Assembly: GCF_004799325.1 (NCBI RefSeq)
Contig: NZ_SSMD01000004.1
Coordinates: forward strand, 186,001-250,000
Length of the DNA stretch: 64,000 bases
Source of the DNA: Thalassobius vesicularis
Lineage (GTDB): Bacteria > Pseudomonadota > Alphaproteobacteria > Rhodobacterales > Rhodobacteraceae
Direction: 5' to 3'
Under the pieces are notes generated by a model. It did no database searches. It saw only the letters and a program-made list of their open reading frames with translations, and was not told where the DNA came from. This document shows, piece after piece, positions 19,858-31,208 of this stretch. Made by a program: the position numbers and the translations under genes. Position 1 is the stretch's first letter, and each line of letters begins with the position of its first letter.

Positions 19858-20739
19858 TCAGTTGGATACGGGGATGACGTCGACGGCATGTTTGCCCGAT
19901 TGCCCGCCCGAGGTGCGCAGCACGCCCTTCAGCGGCGAGACGTCCGAATAATCGCGGCCATAGCCGACCACGATGTGATCCGTGCCGACCAGCAGGTCGT
20001 TGGTGGGGTCATATTCGATCCAACCCAGCTCCTGCCCGCACCAGGCGCGAATCCAGGCATGCATTGCGTCTGCGCCTTCGAGCCGTTCCTGCCCCTCGGG
20101 TGGGGTGGTCCGCAGGAAGCCGCTAACGTAACTTGCGGGTATCCCAAGGGCCCGCAGGCAGGCCAGCATGATATGGGAAAAGTCCTGACAGACACCATGC
20201 CGGTTACGGAACGCCTCGATCGGGGGGGTGTCGACGTCGGTGGCGTTGGCGTCAAAACGCATGTCGGTGTGCAGCGATTTGCCCAGTACCAGAACGGTTT
20301 GCATCACCGTCTGGCCGGGGGTTCTGCACGCGGTGGCATAGTCGGCGAACTCGGCATTCGGGCGGACACGAGGGGACGGGGCCAGATAGTGCAATGGCGA
20401 ATGCGGCGACAGGTCCGTCACCGATTGCAGCTCTGTCGTCAGGGTGGGGAGCGTCGGGGACAGATCCAACGCCGGTGCCTGCGCGGTGCGCATGACGCGG
20501 GCCTTCAGCGTGACAGTCAGCTCTGTCAGGGGTTGGCGAAAGGCGATTTCGGTCACGGCATTGCCGAAAAAATCGTGCCGTTCGATCCGTTCGGACGGAC
20601 GCGGAGACACCTGCACAAGACCCGTCACCAGTTGCTGCTGGCCGGGCAAAGACAACGGCATCAAGCGCACAAGGTTGCGCACACTATCCGTGCTGCCGGG
20701 ATAGGTGTTCGTCAGGACAAGTGACAAATCGTAAAGCAT
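19858..20739 (-). CDS. Transglutaminase-like protease family protein
   Basis: 293-residue protein with an N-terminal beta-rich domain (about 1-140) and a transglutaminase-core fold. The catalytic triad is Cys in NRHGVCQDFSH, His in MHAWIRAWC, and Asp in IEYDPTNDLLVG. Bacterial members are usually papain-like proteases or amidases rather than crosslinkers. ATG 20739 is taken; the in-frame TTG 12 bases upstream overlaps the end of the ATP-grasp gene. It is the third gene of a minus-strand set with the ATP-grasp/alpha-E protein and the DUF2126 protein, which together form a predicted peptide-ligation and hydrolysis cluster. Confidence 0.88.
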   Translation of the reverse strand: MLYDLSLVLTNTYPGSTDSVRNLVRLMPLSLPGQQQLVTGLVQVSPRPSERIERHDFFGNAVTEIAFRQPLTELTVTLKARVMRTAQAPALDLSPTLPTLTTELQSVTDLSPHSPLHYLAPSPRVRPNAEFADYATACRTPGQTVMQTVLVLGKSLHTDMRFDANATDVDTPPIEAFRNRHGVCQDFSHIMLACLRALGIPASYVSGFLRTTPPEGQERLEGADAMHAWIRAWCGQELGWIEYDPTNDLLVGTDHIVVGYGRDYSDVSPLKGVLRTSGGQSGKHAVDVIPVSN

Positions 20740-20743
20740 GGCC

Positions 20744-23143
20744 CTATCCAAGGTAGGTGTTGTACAGAAGATTGGACATTTCTGACAGTGCTTTATTCAG
20801 CGATTTCAATGCCTTCAGCGTCATATCTTTCGGTGCGGCGACGGCCAGTTGCGTATGCAGGCGCAGGGCCTCGCGGCGCAGGGGGGTAAGTTGGCCAGCC
20901 TCTCCGGGGTGGGGCAGCGTGGCCAGCAGGTCGCGCATGGTTTCCAACTGGAACAGAATCGAGCGCGGGTTGCGCACGTCCAGCGCCAGCAGGTCGACCA
21001 CGCTGGCGGGGGTCGGGTCGCCCATGTAGTGGCGCTGGTGGATGATGATGCTGTCGCCCAGCTCGACCGCGATATCGACACTGCCCGAGGGGGCGTCGAA
21101 ATCGGCGAACTTGGACAGCATCAGCGTGGTGCTTTGGGCCCGCTCCAGCGCGCGGCCGAATTCCAGGAACTGCCACCCGGTCGAGCGATACATGTTGTCC
21201 TGCACCAACCCGGCGAACCCGGACAGCATCTGCAGCAGGGTGACCATCGCCCGGGCGCAGTCGGCCCCCGGCTGTGTCGTGCCTTGCAGCTGGTTCAGCG
21301 ATCGTTGCAAGTCGCGCAACGCCGCCCAGCCATCGACCGAGAACCTGTCCCGCACCTTGGACGCGCAACCCGCTGCTGCGCCGATCTGGGCGATCAGGTT
21401 GCTGGGGATCGGTTCATCCGTGTCGGTGCCAAAACCCTTCAGGTAGTCCGAGATTTGCTGGACGTTCACGTCCTCGGCATTGCCGGTTTCGGCCAGCCGC
21501 AGATGATAGGCCCGCAAAATTCGGATCGTGGTTTCCGCGCGTTCAACGTAGCGGCCCATCCAGTACAGGTTGTCGGCGGCGCGGCTGGGCAGCGGGTTTT
21601 CCGGCAGTCGTTGGACGCCATTGCCGGGGGTCAGGGTTTCGGGCTGAACGGGCGAGTCCGACACCACCCAGACATCGGCAACCGTGCCGCCGCGCTGCAT
21701 GGCGATTGCGGTGCTTTCGCCGGATGCGCCGATGCGAGCGTAGCCGCCGGGCATGATGGCCCAGCCGTCCGCCGTACGCGCCATGAACACCCGAACGGTC
21801 ATCGGTCGCGCCGAAAGCTTGCCATCGGCATAGACCGGGGTGGTCGACAGCGTCACCGCCTGTTGCGCGACCAGTTGTTCGCCTTCGCGGGCCACGCGGT
21901 CGGCCAGTGCTTCCTGACCTTCGGCCTTGCTGGCGCCTGCGACGGACACGATCGAATTCGGGTCAAACGGAAGGCCCGTAGAAAGCGCGGGGCCAAGCGT
22001 CATATGCTCGGCATTGGCCATGACGTAATCGCGCTCGGACTGGGTGCCGCACCACCAGGTGGCGATGTTGGGCATCTTCAGCGGCATGCCATAGGCGGCC
22101 TCGGCGATGCGGGGGACAAAGGCCAGCAGCGCGCGGGTTTCCAGAATGCCGGTGCCAAGCGCGTTCACCATCTGCAGTCGTCCCGAACGGATCGCGTTGA
22201 GCATGCCCGGCGTGCCGATGCGCGAGGTTTCGTCCAATTCCAGCGGGTCGGCAAAGCGCGCATCCATCCGGCGCCACAACAGGCTGATCGGTTTCAATCC
22301 GTCTACGGTGCGCACCATCGCCTGGCCGTTCTCGATGGTCAGATCTTCGCCTTCCAGCAGCATCAGGCCCAGGTAACGGGCGATGTAGACATGCTCGAAA
22401 TAGGTGTCGGTTCCGGGGCCTGGGGTCAGGATCGCCGGTGCGTCGCGGCCTTGCGCCCCGCGCGCGCCAAGGGCGGTTTGGAACGCCCGGAAAAAGCCCG
22501 CCAGCCGGTGGACGTTGGTATGGGCGAACAGACCCGGGAACACGCGGCTTGTCGCGCGGCGGTTTTCCAGCGCGAACCCGGCGCCCGAGGGGGCTTGCGT
22601 GCGGTCGCCCAGCACGAACCAGCTGCCGTCGGGGTTGCGGCCGATCTCGAACGCGATGTGGTGCAGGAAATAGCCCGAGACCGGGCGCACGCCGACCATC
22701 GGGCGCAGCCACTCGGGGTTCTGCGCAAGGAAGCTGGCAGGCAGGTGTCCGTCCCGCACCAGCGTCTGTTCGCCGTAGATGTCGGCCACGATCCGTTCAA
22801 GGATATCCGCGCGTTGCGTCATCGCGTCCGAGATGTCCGCCCATTCCGCCTCGGGCAGCAGAACTGGAATGTGGGACAGCGGCCAATCCCGCTCGCCCGG
22901 GGTCTTGTCCGAATAGCGCCGGAAATACACACCCGCGTCGCGCAGGTACTGGTCGCCACGCGCGATGCGCTCGTCGATCTCCTCGGGCGAGAGTTCCTGA
23001 AGCCGCGAGATGAAGGGCTCCCACACGGGGCGCATATGGCCAGATGCGTCGAATAACTCGTCGGCGGTGCCGGTGGGCACCGCGTAGTCGCTCAGGATGT
23101 CCGCGCCCGGCAGGGCCTGCGGCGCGGAAGAGGTTTCGGACAT
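20744..23143 (-). CDS. Circularly permuted ATP-grasp and alpha-E domain fusion protein
   Basis: 799-residue two-domain protein. Residues about 60-490 form a circularly permuted type-2 ATP-grasp (DUF404/DUF407-like, COG2308) with EGEDLTIENGQAMVRTVDGLKPI and TPGPGTDTYFEHVYIARYLG. Residues about 510-799 form the all-helical alpha-E domain (COG2307), opening with the hallmark SRAADNLYWMGRYVERAE. In many genomes these are separate genes, so the fusion shows they act together. ATP-grasp enzymes of this type are predicted from comparative genomics to form amide bonds to an unknown peptide; no product has been established to my knowledge. It ends 5 bases before the transglutaminase start. Confidence 0.9.
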   Translation of the reverse strand: MSETSSAPQALPGADILSDYAVPTGTADELFDASGHMRPVWEPFISRLQELSPEEIDERIARGDQYLRDAGVYFRRYSDKTPGERDWPLSHIPVLLPEAEWADISDAMTQRADILERIVADIYGEQTLVRDGHLPASFLAQNPEWLRPMVGVRPVSGYFLHHIAFEIGRNPDGSWFVLGDRTQAPSGAGFALENRRATSRVFPGLFAHTNVHRLAGFFRAFQTALGARGAQGRDAPAILTPGPGTDTYFEHVYIARYLGLMLLEGEDLTIENGQAMVRTVDGLKPISLLWRRMDARFADPLELDETSRIGTPGMLNAIRSGRLQMVNALGTGILETRALLAFVPRIAEAAYGMPLKMPNIATWWCGTQSERDYVMANAEHMTLGPALSTGLPFDPNSIVSVAGASKAEGQEALADRVAREGEQLVAQQAVTLSTTPVYADGKLSARPMTVRVFMARTADGWAIMPGGYARIGASGESTAIAMQRGGTVADVWVVSDSPVQPETLTPGNGVQRLPENPLPSRAADNLYWMGRYVERAETTIRILRAYHLRLAETGNAEDVNVQQISDYLKGFGTDTDEPIPSNLIAQIGAAAGCASKVRDRFSVDGWAALRDLQRSLNQLQGTTQPGADCARAMVTLLQMLSGFAGLVQDNMYRSTGWQFLEFGRALERAQSTTLMLSKFADFDAPSGSVDIAVELGDSIIIHQRHYMGDPTPASVVDLLALDVRNPRSILFQLETMRDLLATLPHPGEAGQLTPLRREALRLHTQLAVAAPKDMTLKALKSLNKALSEMSNLLYNTYLG

Positions 23144-23146
23144 GGG

Positions 23147-26100
23147 TTAAACCCCGGTGGGCCGCCTCAGGTCCAGCGTCAGCGGAAACTCGGGGTGCGG
23201 CGTTTCTGTCGGTGGCAGGTATCCCCCCGATGTATGCCCGTTCGGCTGGAACCGTGCAAGCCTGCGTGCCTGCGCCTCGTTGCCGTTCACCGGGAAGGTG
23301 TCGTAGTTGCGTCCGCCCGGATGCGCGACGTGATAAACGCAACCGCCGATCGCCCGGTTCGACCAGGTGTCGTAGATGTCAAAGGTCAAGGGCGCGTTGA
23401 TCGGTAGCACCGGATGCAGGGCTGAGGGCGGCTGCCACGCTTTGAACCGCACGCCGCCGATAAAGGTGCCGGATTCCTCGGTCGCTGCCATGGGCACGCG
23501 GCGTTGGTTGCAGGTGACGATGTAGCGGTCCGGGTTGGGCGTGATCAGCTTGGCTTGCAGACGCTCGACCGAGCTGTCGGTGTAGCGCACGGTGCCGCCG
23601 ATGGCGCCGGTTTCGCCCAGCACATGCCAGGGTTCCAGCGCCTGTTTCAGCTCTAGCGTGGTGCCTTCGTACGTGACTTCGCCACAGAAGGGGAAGCGGA
23701 ACTCGGCCTGCGCCTTGTACCATTCGGGGTTCATCTGGAACCCATGGTCGCCCAGATCGCGCAGCACGTCCAGCAGGTCTTGCCACAGGAAATGCGGCAG
23801 CATGTAACGGTCGTGCAGTACGGTGCCCCAGCGGACGGGTTTGCCCTTGAGCGGGGATTTCCACATGCGCGCGATGATGGCGCGGATCAGCAATTGCTGG
23901 GCCAGCGACATCTTGGCGTCCGGCGGCATCTCGAATCCGCGGAATTCGACCAGGCCCAGGCGGCCGGTGGGGCCGTCGGGGGAATAGAGCTTGTCGATGC
24001 AGATCTCGGCCCGGTGGGTGTTGCCGGTCACGTCGATCAGGATGTTGCGCAGCAGACGGTCCACCAGCCAGGCCGGAGGCTGCATGCCTTCGTCCGGGTT
24101 GGGGATCTGGCTCAGCGCGATTTCCAGCTCGTACAGGCTGTCATGGCGGGCTTCGTCGATGCGCGGCGCCTGGCTGGTCGGGCCGATGAACAGACCCGAG
24201 AATAGGTAGCTCAGCGAGGGGTGGCGCTGCCAATACAGGATCAGCGAGCGCAGCAGGTCGGGCCGCCGCAGGAAGGGCGAGTCGTTGGGGGTTTCGCCAC
24301 CCACGACGACATGGTTGCCGCCGCCGGTGCCGGTGTGGCGACCGTCGATCATGAACTTGTCGGCACCCAAGCGGGACTGGCGGGCCTCTTCATAGATCGC
24401 CTGCGTGGTGGCGACGCATTCATCCCAGTTGGCGGCGGGGTGAATGTTCACCTCGATCACGCCGGGGTCGGGGGCGACACGGATCACGTTCAGGCGGCTG
24501 TCATGGGGCGGCGCGTAGCCCTCGATATGCACGGGCAGGCCGGTTTCTTCGGCAGCGGCCTCGGCGGTCGCCAGCAGCTCCAGGTAATCCTCCAGCGTTT
24601 CGGTCGGGGGCATGAAGACGCACAGCCGCCCGTCGCGGGGTTCCACGGCGATCGCGGTGCGGACGGCGCCGCCGGCCGGATCGACGCCTTGTTCCATCAC
24701 CTTCTGGCGCGGGGTGTTTTCGGCGGTTGTCTCGGACGGCTGCGAATGCCCTTCGGAGACGGCGGGCATCATCGCCTCGCGCTCGGCCTCTTCCTCGGCC
24801 AGGCGGTCGATTTCGGCCTGAACCAAACGGCGGCGTTCGGTGAGCGCGGCGTGGAAATCGGGCAGCGGCGCCACGGGCACGGTCGGGTCCGCCGGATAGG
24901 TGTAGGGGTACTGTGAGGGCGGCACATAGGGCAACGCGTTCAGCGGCAGGCGGAAGCCGACCGGGCTGTCACCGGGGACCAGGAAGATGTGCCCGCGCCG
25001 GGGGCGCCACATCTCGGACCGCCAGCGTTCGGGCGCGTTGCGGCTTTGCCAGCGTTGCACCGGCAGGACATAGCCCGCCGGTTCAGTCAGGCCGCGGCTG
25101 AACACGCGGGCGAAACGGGCGCGTTCCTCGGCATCCTTCAGCTTCGAATTCTCAGGCGAGACGTTCGGCGGCAGGTTCGCCTCTCTCAGTATCCACTCGC
25201 CGGGGTCTTCATAGGTCGGCTGTGCATAGTCGGGGTTCACGCCCAGCTTTTTGGCAAAGCACCCCAGGAACAGTCCGGCATCGTCGGCGCTGGCCCGTTG
25301 CTTAATGGTTTCGCGGGCGATCAGGTCGGGGTTCTTCCACACCGGTTTCCCGTCGCGGCGCCAGTAGAGCGAGAAGGTCCAGCGCGGCAGCGTCTCGCCC
25401 GGATACCATTTGCCCTGACCATAGTGCAGGAACCCGCCCGGCGCGAAGCGGTCGCGCAAGCGGCGGATGAGCGTATCCGCCAGCCCGCGTTTCTGCGGCC
25501 CGACGGCGGCGGTGTTCCACTCGGCGCTTTCGAAATCGTCGATCGAGACAAAGGTCGGCTCGCCGCCCATTGTCAGGCGAACGTCGCCTTCGGCCAGGCT
25601 TTCGTCCACCTTGTGGCCCAGTTTCAGCAGGTCGTCCCAGGCGTCGTCCGAGAACGGTTTGGTGATGCGCGGGTGTTCGGAGACCCGTTTCACCGTCATG
25701 TCGAAACTGAAATCGACCTCGGCATAGCTGGCCATGCCCGCGATGGGCGCGGCGTTGCGGTAATGCGGGGTGGCGGCCAGCGGGATGTGGCTTTCACCCG
25801 CCAAGAGGCCCGAGGTCGGGTCCAGCCCGATCCAGCCCGCGCCGGGGATGTAGGCCTCGACCCAGGCGTGCAGGTCGGTGAAATCCACCTCGGTGCCCGA
25901 CGGGCCGTCCAGCGCCTTGAGGTCCGGTTTCAGCTGGATCAGATAGCCCGAGACAAACCGCGCGGCGATCCCCAGATGCCGCAGTACCTGCACCAGCAAC
26001 CAGCTGGAATCGCGGCAGGATCCGCTGCCGATCTCCAGCGTCTCGTCAGGCGTTTGCACGCCCGGTTCCAGCCGGATGGTGTAGTTCACGTGGTTCGCGA

Positions 26101-26554
26101 CCAGTTGGTTCAGCTGCACCAGCTTGTCCACGATCCGCATCTTGTCGCGCGGAACGGTGTGCAAGAACTGGTCGAAATGGTGGCTGGTCGGCTCGGGTTT
26201 CAGGTAGATCGACAGGTCTTGGTCGATGTCCAGCGGGTACTCGAACGGCCAATGCTCGGCGCTTTCCTCGACGAAAAAGTCGAACGGGTTGTAGACCGAC
26301 ATGTCGGCGGTCAGGTCCACCTCGATCTTGAACTCGGTCACCGGCTCGGGGAAAACGAAGCGCGCCAGCCAGTTGCCATAGGGGTCCTGCTGGTGGTTCA
26401 CGAAATGCGGCTGCGGCCCCACCTTCAGCGAATGCGCGATCACGCGTGTGCGCCCATGCGGGGCAGGCCGCAGGCGGATGATCTGCGGGCCCAGAGTCAC
26501 GGGGCGATCGTATTTGTAATGGGTCAGGTGGTGGATGCTTGCGATAATGGCCAT
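23147..26554 (-). CDS. Transglutaminase-DUF2126 fusion protein
   Basis: 1135-residue cytoplasmic protein. The N-terminal 300 residues form a transglutaminase-like domain with Cys at about 180 ([10 protein letters not shown]), His in [12 protein letters not shown] and Asp in [15 protein letters not shown]. The remaining 800 residues belong to DUF2126 (COG4196), a large domain related to glutamate-ligase-like enzymes, with GGNHVVVGG and [15 protein letters not shown] motifs. ATG 26554 is chosen because the family starts at the [13 protein letters not shown] segment; an open frame reaches further upstream without support. It leads the three-gene cluster (3-base gap to the ATP-grasp gene) and lies 130 bases after ureG on the same strand. 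Confidence 0.9.
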   Translation of the reverse strand: MAIIASIHHLTHYKYDRPVTLGPQIIRLRPAPHGRTRVIAHSLKVGPQPHFVNHQQDPYGNWLARFVFPEPVTEFKIEVDLTADMSVYNPFDFFVEESAEHWPFEYPLDIDQDLSIYLKPEPTSHHFDQFLHTVPRDKMRIVDKLVQLNQLVANHVNYTIRLEPGVQTPDETLEIGSGSCRDSSWLLVQVLRHLGIAARFVSGYLIQLKPDLKALDGPSGTEVDFTDLHAWVEAYIPGAGWIGLDPTSGLLAGESHIPLAATPHYRNAAPIAGMASYAEVDFSFDMTVKRVSEHPRITKPFSDDAWDDLLKLGHKVDESLAEGDVRLTMGGEPTFVSIDDFESAEWNTAAVGPQKRGLADTLIRRLRDRFAPGGFLHYGQGKWYPGETLPRWTFSLYWRRDGKPVWKNPDLIARETIKQRASADDAGLFLGCFAKKLGVNPDYAQPTYEDPGEWILREANLPPNVSPENSKLKDAEERARFARVFSRGLTEPAGYVLPVQRWQSRNAPERWRSEMWRPRRGHIFLVPGDSPVGFRLPLNALPYVPPSQYPYTYPADPTVPVAPLPDFHAALTERRRLVQAEIDRLAEEEAEREAMMPAVSEGHSQPSETTAENTPRQKVMEQGVDPAGGAVRTAIAVEPRDGRLCVFMPPTETLEDYLELLATAEAAAEETGLPVHIEGYAPPHDSRLNVIRVAPDPGVIEVNIHPAANWDECVATTQAIYEEARQSRLGADKFMIDGRHTGTGGGNHVVVGGETPNDSPFLRRPDLLRSLILYWQRHPSLSYLFSGLFIGPTSQAPRIDEARHDSLYELEIALSQIPNPDEGMQPPAWLVDRLLRNILIDVTGNTHRAEICIDKLYSPDGPTGRLGLVEFRGFEMPPDAKMSLAQQLLIRAIIARMWKSPLKGKPVRWGTVLHDRYMLPHFLWQDLLDVLRDLGDHGFQMNPEWYKAQAEFRFPFCGEVTYEGTTLELKQALEPWHVLGETGAIGGTVRYTDSSVERLQAKLITPNPDRYIVTCNQRRVPMAATEESGTFIGGVRFKAWQPPSALHPVLPINAPLTFDIYDTWSNRAIGGCVYHVAHPGGRNYDTFPVNGNEAQARRLARFQPNGHTSGGYLPPTETPHPEFPLTLDLRRPTGV

Positions 26555-26684
26555 TGGGTGCCCGTTCGTGAGTGAAGTCCCTGCAGTATGATCAGCCTGC
26601 GGGTCGGCGACAGTTGGAAACGCCCTGGCATTCTGACTTGCAAAGTCTGGCCGGGTAAACTGTTTAATATTCAGGCGGTCCCGG

Positions 26685-27308
26685 TCAGGCGACCGGAACC
26701 AGCCCACCGATTTCCTCGATCAGGGCGATGACCTGATCCACGCCCTTGCCGTGACGCAGGGCGGTAAAGACAAACGGGCGACCGGCGCGCATCCGGGTGG
26801 CGTCGCGGTCCATCACCTCTAGCGAGGCGCCGACATAGGGGGCCAGGTCGGTCTTGTTGATGATCAGCACGTCGGATTTGGTGATGGCTGGGCCGCCCTT
26901 GCGGGGGATTTCCTCGCCCGCGGCGACGTCGATCACATAGAGCGTCAGGTCCGCCAGTTCGGGGCTGAAGGTCGCCGACAGGTTGTCACCGCCGCTTTCG
27001 ATCAGCACGATCTCGACCTCGGGGTGCCGTTTGCGCATCTCGTCCACGGCAGCCAGGTTGATCGAGGCATCCTCGCGGATCGCGGTATGCGGGCAGCCGC
27101 CGGTTTCGACGCCGATGATGCGGTCTTGCGGCAGCACCTGCATCCGCATCAGCGCCTCGGCATCCTCTTGGGTGTAGATGTCATTGGTGATCGCACCGAT
27201 GGAATATTTCTGCGACAGCGCCTTGCACAGGGTCGCCGTCAGCGTGGTTTTCCCTGCGCCAACGGGGCCGCCGATACCGATACGAAGTGGACCGTGAGGA
27301 GAGCTCAT
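26685..27308 (-). CDS. ureG: Urease accessory GTPase UreG
   Basis: 207-residue SIMIBI-class GTPase that drives nickel delivery to apo-urease in complex with UreF and UreD/H. P-loop GGPVGAGKT lies at about 13-21, the metal-binding Cys-Pro-His at about 72-74 ([11 protein letters not shown]), a Walker-B-like [10 protein letters not shown] follows, and the base-recognition INKTDLAP is near 150. Length is typical. It overlaps ureF by 4 bases and is the last ure gene of the operon. Confidence 0.97.
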   Translation of the reverse strand: MSSPHGPLRIGIGGPVGAGKTTLTATLCKALSQKYSIGAITNDIYTQEDAEALMRMQVLPQDRIIGVETGGCPHTAIREDASINLAAVDEMRKRHPEVEIVLIESGGDNLSATFSPELADLTLYVIDVAAGEEIPRKGGPAITKSDVLIINKTDLAPYVGASLEVMDRDATRMRAGRPFVFTALRHGKGVDQVIALIEEIGGLVPVA

Positions 27309-27943
27309 GAGCGGAAAAGCCTTGTATATTGGGTTTCGTGTTTCATCGAGGCGATGTCAGCCAGCATGACAGACCCGCCCAGATCGTCCAGCGTCAGATG
27401 CAGGGCTTCGGCGGCAAGGGTCTGGCACAACGGGGCCAGCGGGGTCAGGCTGGCCTGACCTTCGGTTTGTCCCAGCGGCACCAGCCGGATCGCGGCCGAG
27501 GTCAGGTTGGACGCGAACGCATGCAGATACATCGCGCAGGTCTGTTGCAGCGGCAGGCCCTGACGCGCGGCGGCATGGCCCAAAGCGACCGGGTAGGTCA
27601 GCGCGGGTAGTGCATCGCCCCAGATCGCGGTGGTGGTCCGGCAGAAGGCTGCGCCCTGTTGCTCTGTTTCCAACAGCCGTTCGGCGGACGGCGCAAAGGC
27701 GCGCGCCAGTTCGTCGATTTCGCTCGGATCATCGGCGCGATAGGCGTGGCACAGAAGGATCGCATCATTGCGCCCGGTGCCGTGTTGCAGGATGTCCGTA
27801 AGCCAGTCGCGGAAGCTGGCGGCGTTTGTGACTTGCTGCGCCTCGATCGCCCATTCCAGTCCGTGGCTATAGCTGAACGCCCCCACCGGATAGGCGGGCG
27901 ACAGCCATTGCGCCAGGGTCAGAAGGGCCGCGTCAGTGATCAT
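27305..27943 (-). CDS. ureF: Urease accessory protein UreF
   Basis: 212-residue all-helical accessory protein that joins UreD and UreG in the urease activation complex. It opens with [25 protein letters not shown], the conserved UreF signature, and has the DDAILL-like [12 protein letters not shown] segment later. ATG 27943 is taken because it precisely precedes the conserved N-terminus; the longer open frame upstream is only the overlapping end of ureE. It overlaps ureE by 11 bases and ureG by 4. Confidence 0.94.
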   Translation of the reverse strand: MITDAALLTLAQWLSPAYPVGAFSYSHGLEWAIEAQQVTNAASFRDWLTDILQHGTGRNDAILLCHAYRADDPSEIDELARAFAPSAERLLETEQQGAAFCRTTTAIWGDALPALTYPVALGHAAARQGLPLQQTCAMYLHAFASNLTSAAIRLVPLGQTEGQASLTPLAPLCQTLAAEALHLTLDDLGGSVMLADIASMKHETQYTRLFRS

Positions 27944-28466
27944 GGGGATGATGGTGCCCGTCGTCATGAGAATGACCATTCGAATGCGTATGGTCATGGC
28001 TGTGGGTGTGCAGCGTGTTCCCGTGTTCATGCGCGTGGGTGCGGCCATGACCATATGCGCCGCCTTCGGGGGTGAAAGGCTCAGACACCTCGGTCACCGT
28101 CGCCCCCAGATGCGAGAGCATCGCCATGATGACGTGATCGCGCTGGATCAGCAGGCGGTCGGCCTCGATCTGGCAGGGGGTGTGACGGTTACCGATATGC
28201 CAGGCCAGGCGCGGCATGTCGGGGCCGGTGACGGCCAGCAAGTTCTCCTCGGCGGCGATCACCTCGATGCAGCGGCCATCGGTCAGCAGGAACAGATCGC
28301 CGTGATCCAGGGATGTCGTGTGCTCCAGATCGACAAGGAAGCGATCGCCTTGAACGGTGGTCAGAACCTTGCGGCGCAGGAACCGTTCGTCATAGGTCAG
28401 CGTGACCAGATCGGTGGCCTGGGCATCGCCTGCGTGCAGGATGGTGTGGGCGGTGGGCTGGGTCAT
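27933..28466 (-). CDS. ureE: Urease accessory nickel-binding chaperone UreE
   Basis: 177-residue UreE, which binds Ni and passes it to the UreG complex. The N-terminal peptide-binding domain (DERFLRRKVLTTVQGDRFLVDLEHTTSL split over about 27-55) and the central metal-binding domain with the conserved GNRHTPCQIE His are both present. The last 40 residues are strongly His-rich (HGRTHAHEHG and later HSHDHTHSNGHSHDDG), as in Klebsiella-type UreE, implying nickel buffering. It starts 7 bases after ureC and overlaps ureF by 11 bases. Confidence 0.94.
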   Translation of the reverse strand: MTQPTAHTILHAGDAQATDLVTLTYDERFLRRKVLTTVQGDRFLVDLEHTTSLDHGDLFLLTDGRCIEVIAAEENLLAVTGPDMPRLAWHIGNRHTPCQIEADRLLIQRDHVIMAMLSHLGATVTEVSEPFTPEGGAYGHGRTHAHEHGNTLHTHSHDHTHSNGHSHDDGHHHPHDH

Positions 28467-28473
28467 TTCGGCC

Positions 28474-30183
<1,710 letters not shown>

Positions 30184-30517
30184 GGAATCCTCACAACTGT
30201 TTCATAGTGTTGCAGCCGTCCGAATCTGTTCGCTCGGACGCGGCTTAAGCTTTTGTTCTCGATCGAAAAAAAGGCGAAATGAAAAATGTGAAGATGGAAT
30301 AAGGTCTTGAAAATATTGAAGGATGCGGCCGACCTCTAGGGCAGAATATCGTAGCCTATTTCTCTTAAGCATCTGAAATTTCAACGTGTACAGAAAAGTG
30401 GAAATTAGTGGGTCGCCCAGTCGGTATAAAATAAACCACACCGAACCAAATTTCGTGACTATTAGAGAGGTTGCCAGCTTTCGGGATGAGCCTGAAAGCC
30501 CGTCTAAGGAGGCAACT

Positions 30518-30604
30518 TTGACAACTATCGAGCTATCGCTCCGACTCTTTTCACTGTTTCTTGCAGCTCTGGCCATTTGGGGGAAATACCGTGGCTGGTT
30601 CTGA
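30518..30604 (+). CDS. Candidate 28-residue membrane peptide
   Basis: A TTG start at 30518 lies 5 bases after a perfect TAAGGAGG. The frame encodes 28 residues: a short polar start (MTTIELS), then a hydrophobic stretch LFSLFLAALAIW long enough with flanks to span or dip into a membrane, and a basic aromatic end GKYRGWF. It is antisense to the ure operon and followed by a 9-base perfect hairpin. A longer frame opens upstream at GTG 30386 but lacks a ribosome binding site. I do not recognise the family. The coding case rests on the ribosome binding site and composition alone. Confidence 0.4.
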   Translation: MTTIELSLRLFSLFLAALAIWGKYRGWF

Positions 30605-30608
30605 TCCC

Positions 30609-30630
30609 ACCGGATCGCTTGCGATCCGGT
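30609..30630. other. Perfect hairpin after the small frame
   Basis: ACCGGATCG-CTTG-CGATCCGGT forms a 9-base perfect stem with a tetraloop 4 bases after the small frame's stop. There is no T-run on either strand, so it is not a standard terminator. It may stabilise an RNA end on the plus strand or hamper read-through of the ure transcript on the minus strand. Confidence 0.5.
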
Positions 30631-30730
30631 TCGCGCCCGACCCGCCCCCCAGGGCGGGCGCGAATACGCACCCACCCTCGGGCCGGGCGCGAACCTGCGT
30701 TGGGCGTATGATACAGGGGCCGTCAACAAA

Positions 30731-31036
30731 TCACAGCGCCCCCATGACCTTTTGGTTGAAGCCGTAGACCGTGCGGGCGCCGGAGATCGGGACCAGGGTC
30801 ACTTCGCGGCGTTGGCCGGGCTCGAACCGGACGGCGGTGCCGGCGGCGATGTTCAGGCGCATGCCGCGGGCGGCGTTGCGGTCGAAGTCCAGCGCGGGGT
30901 TGGTTTCGTAGAAATGGTAGTGCGAGCCGACCTGAACCGGGCGGTCGCCGGTATTGGCAACCATCAGGGTCAGCGCCTCGCGCCCTTCGTTCAGGATCAG
31001 GTCGCCCTCGGCGGGGAACAGCTCTCCGGGGATCAT
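30731..31036 (-). CDS. ureB: Urease subunit beta
   Basis: 101-residue beta subunit of urease. It starts [20 protein letters not shown] and contains [14 protein letters not shown] and [15 protein letters not shown], the hallmark segments; the His of SHYHF is conserved. ATG 31036 overlaps the stop of the small gene upstream (ATGA). Complete and normal in length. The gap to ureC on its 3' side is the anomaly of this operon. Confidence 0.97.
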   Translation of the reverse strand: MIPGELFPAEGDLILNEGREALTLMVANTGDRPVQVGSHYHFYETNPALDFDRNAARGMRLNIAAGTAVRFEPGQRREVTLVPISGARTVYGFNQKVMGAL

Positions 31037-31197
31037 TTGCGGCCCCATGCGACCAGCGCAGCCAGGCCGACGGCGACAGACCCGGCGATCAGCGGCAGCC
31101 AGTTGGGATCGCTGGCATGGGGCAGAATGTGCACACCGTCATGGGCCAGTGCGGGCGCGGCGGACAGGATCAGGGCGGTTGCGGCGAGGCGTTTCAT
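31033..31197 (-). CDS. Small exported or membrane protein inside the urease operon
   Basis: 54-residue protein between ureA and ureB. A signal-like N-terminus ([20 protein letters not shown]) is followed by a His-containing segment ([15 protein letters not shown]), one membrane helix ([16 protein letters not shown]) and a basic end GRK. ATG 31197 follows GGAACC-type purines; the upstream frame has no homology-like content. It overlaps ureB by 4 bases and sits 11 bases after ureA, so it is surely co-expressed. Function unknown. Three His near the processed N-terminus could bind metal, which is inference. Confidence 0.72.
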   Translation of the reverse strand: MKRLAATALILSAAPALAHDGVHILPHASDPNWLPLIAGSVAVGLAALVAWGRK

Positions 31198-31208
31198 GGC
31201 GGTTCCTT

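Larger units (their letters stand above)
30184..30730. other. AT-richer insert between ureB and ureC
   Basis: This 547-base stretch splits the urease structural genes. Roughly 30230-30600 is visibly richer in A and T than the flanking DNA, with different codon-like texture. The part next to ureB (30605-30715) is instead very GC-rich and full of inverted repeats. A 175-codon minus-strand open frame spans it but has no ribosome binding site or recognisable content. The best coding candidate is a 28-codon plus-strand frame at 30518. It looks like acquired DNA or a degraded element; no transposase or terminal repeats are visible. Confidence 0.6.

Noticed and set aside
30202-30729. Minus-strand 175-codon frame filling the ureB-ureC gap
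   Set aside because: No ribosome binding site, proline- and arginine-rich start derived from inverted repeats, and no family-like pattern. It would also abut ureB and ureC without any conserved role.
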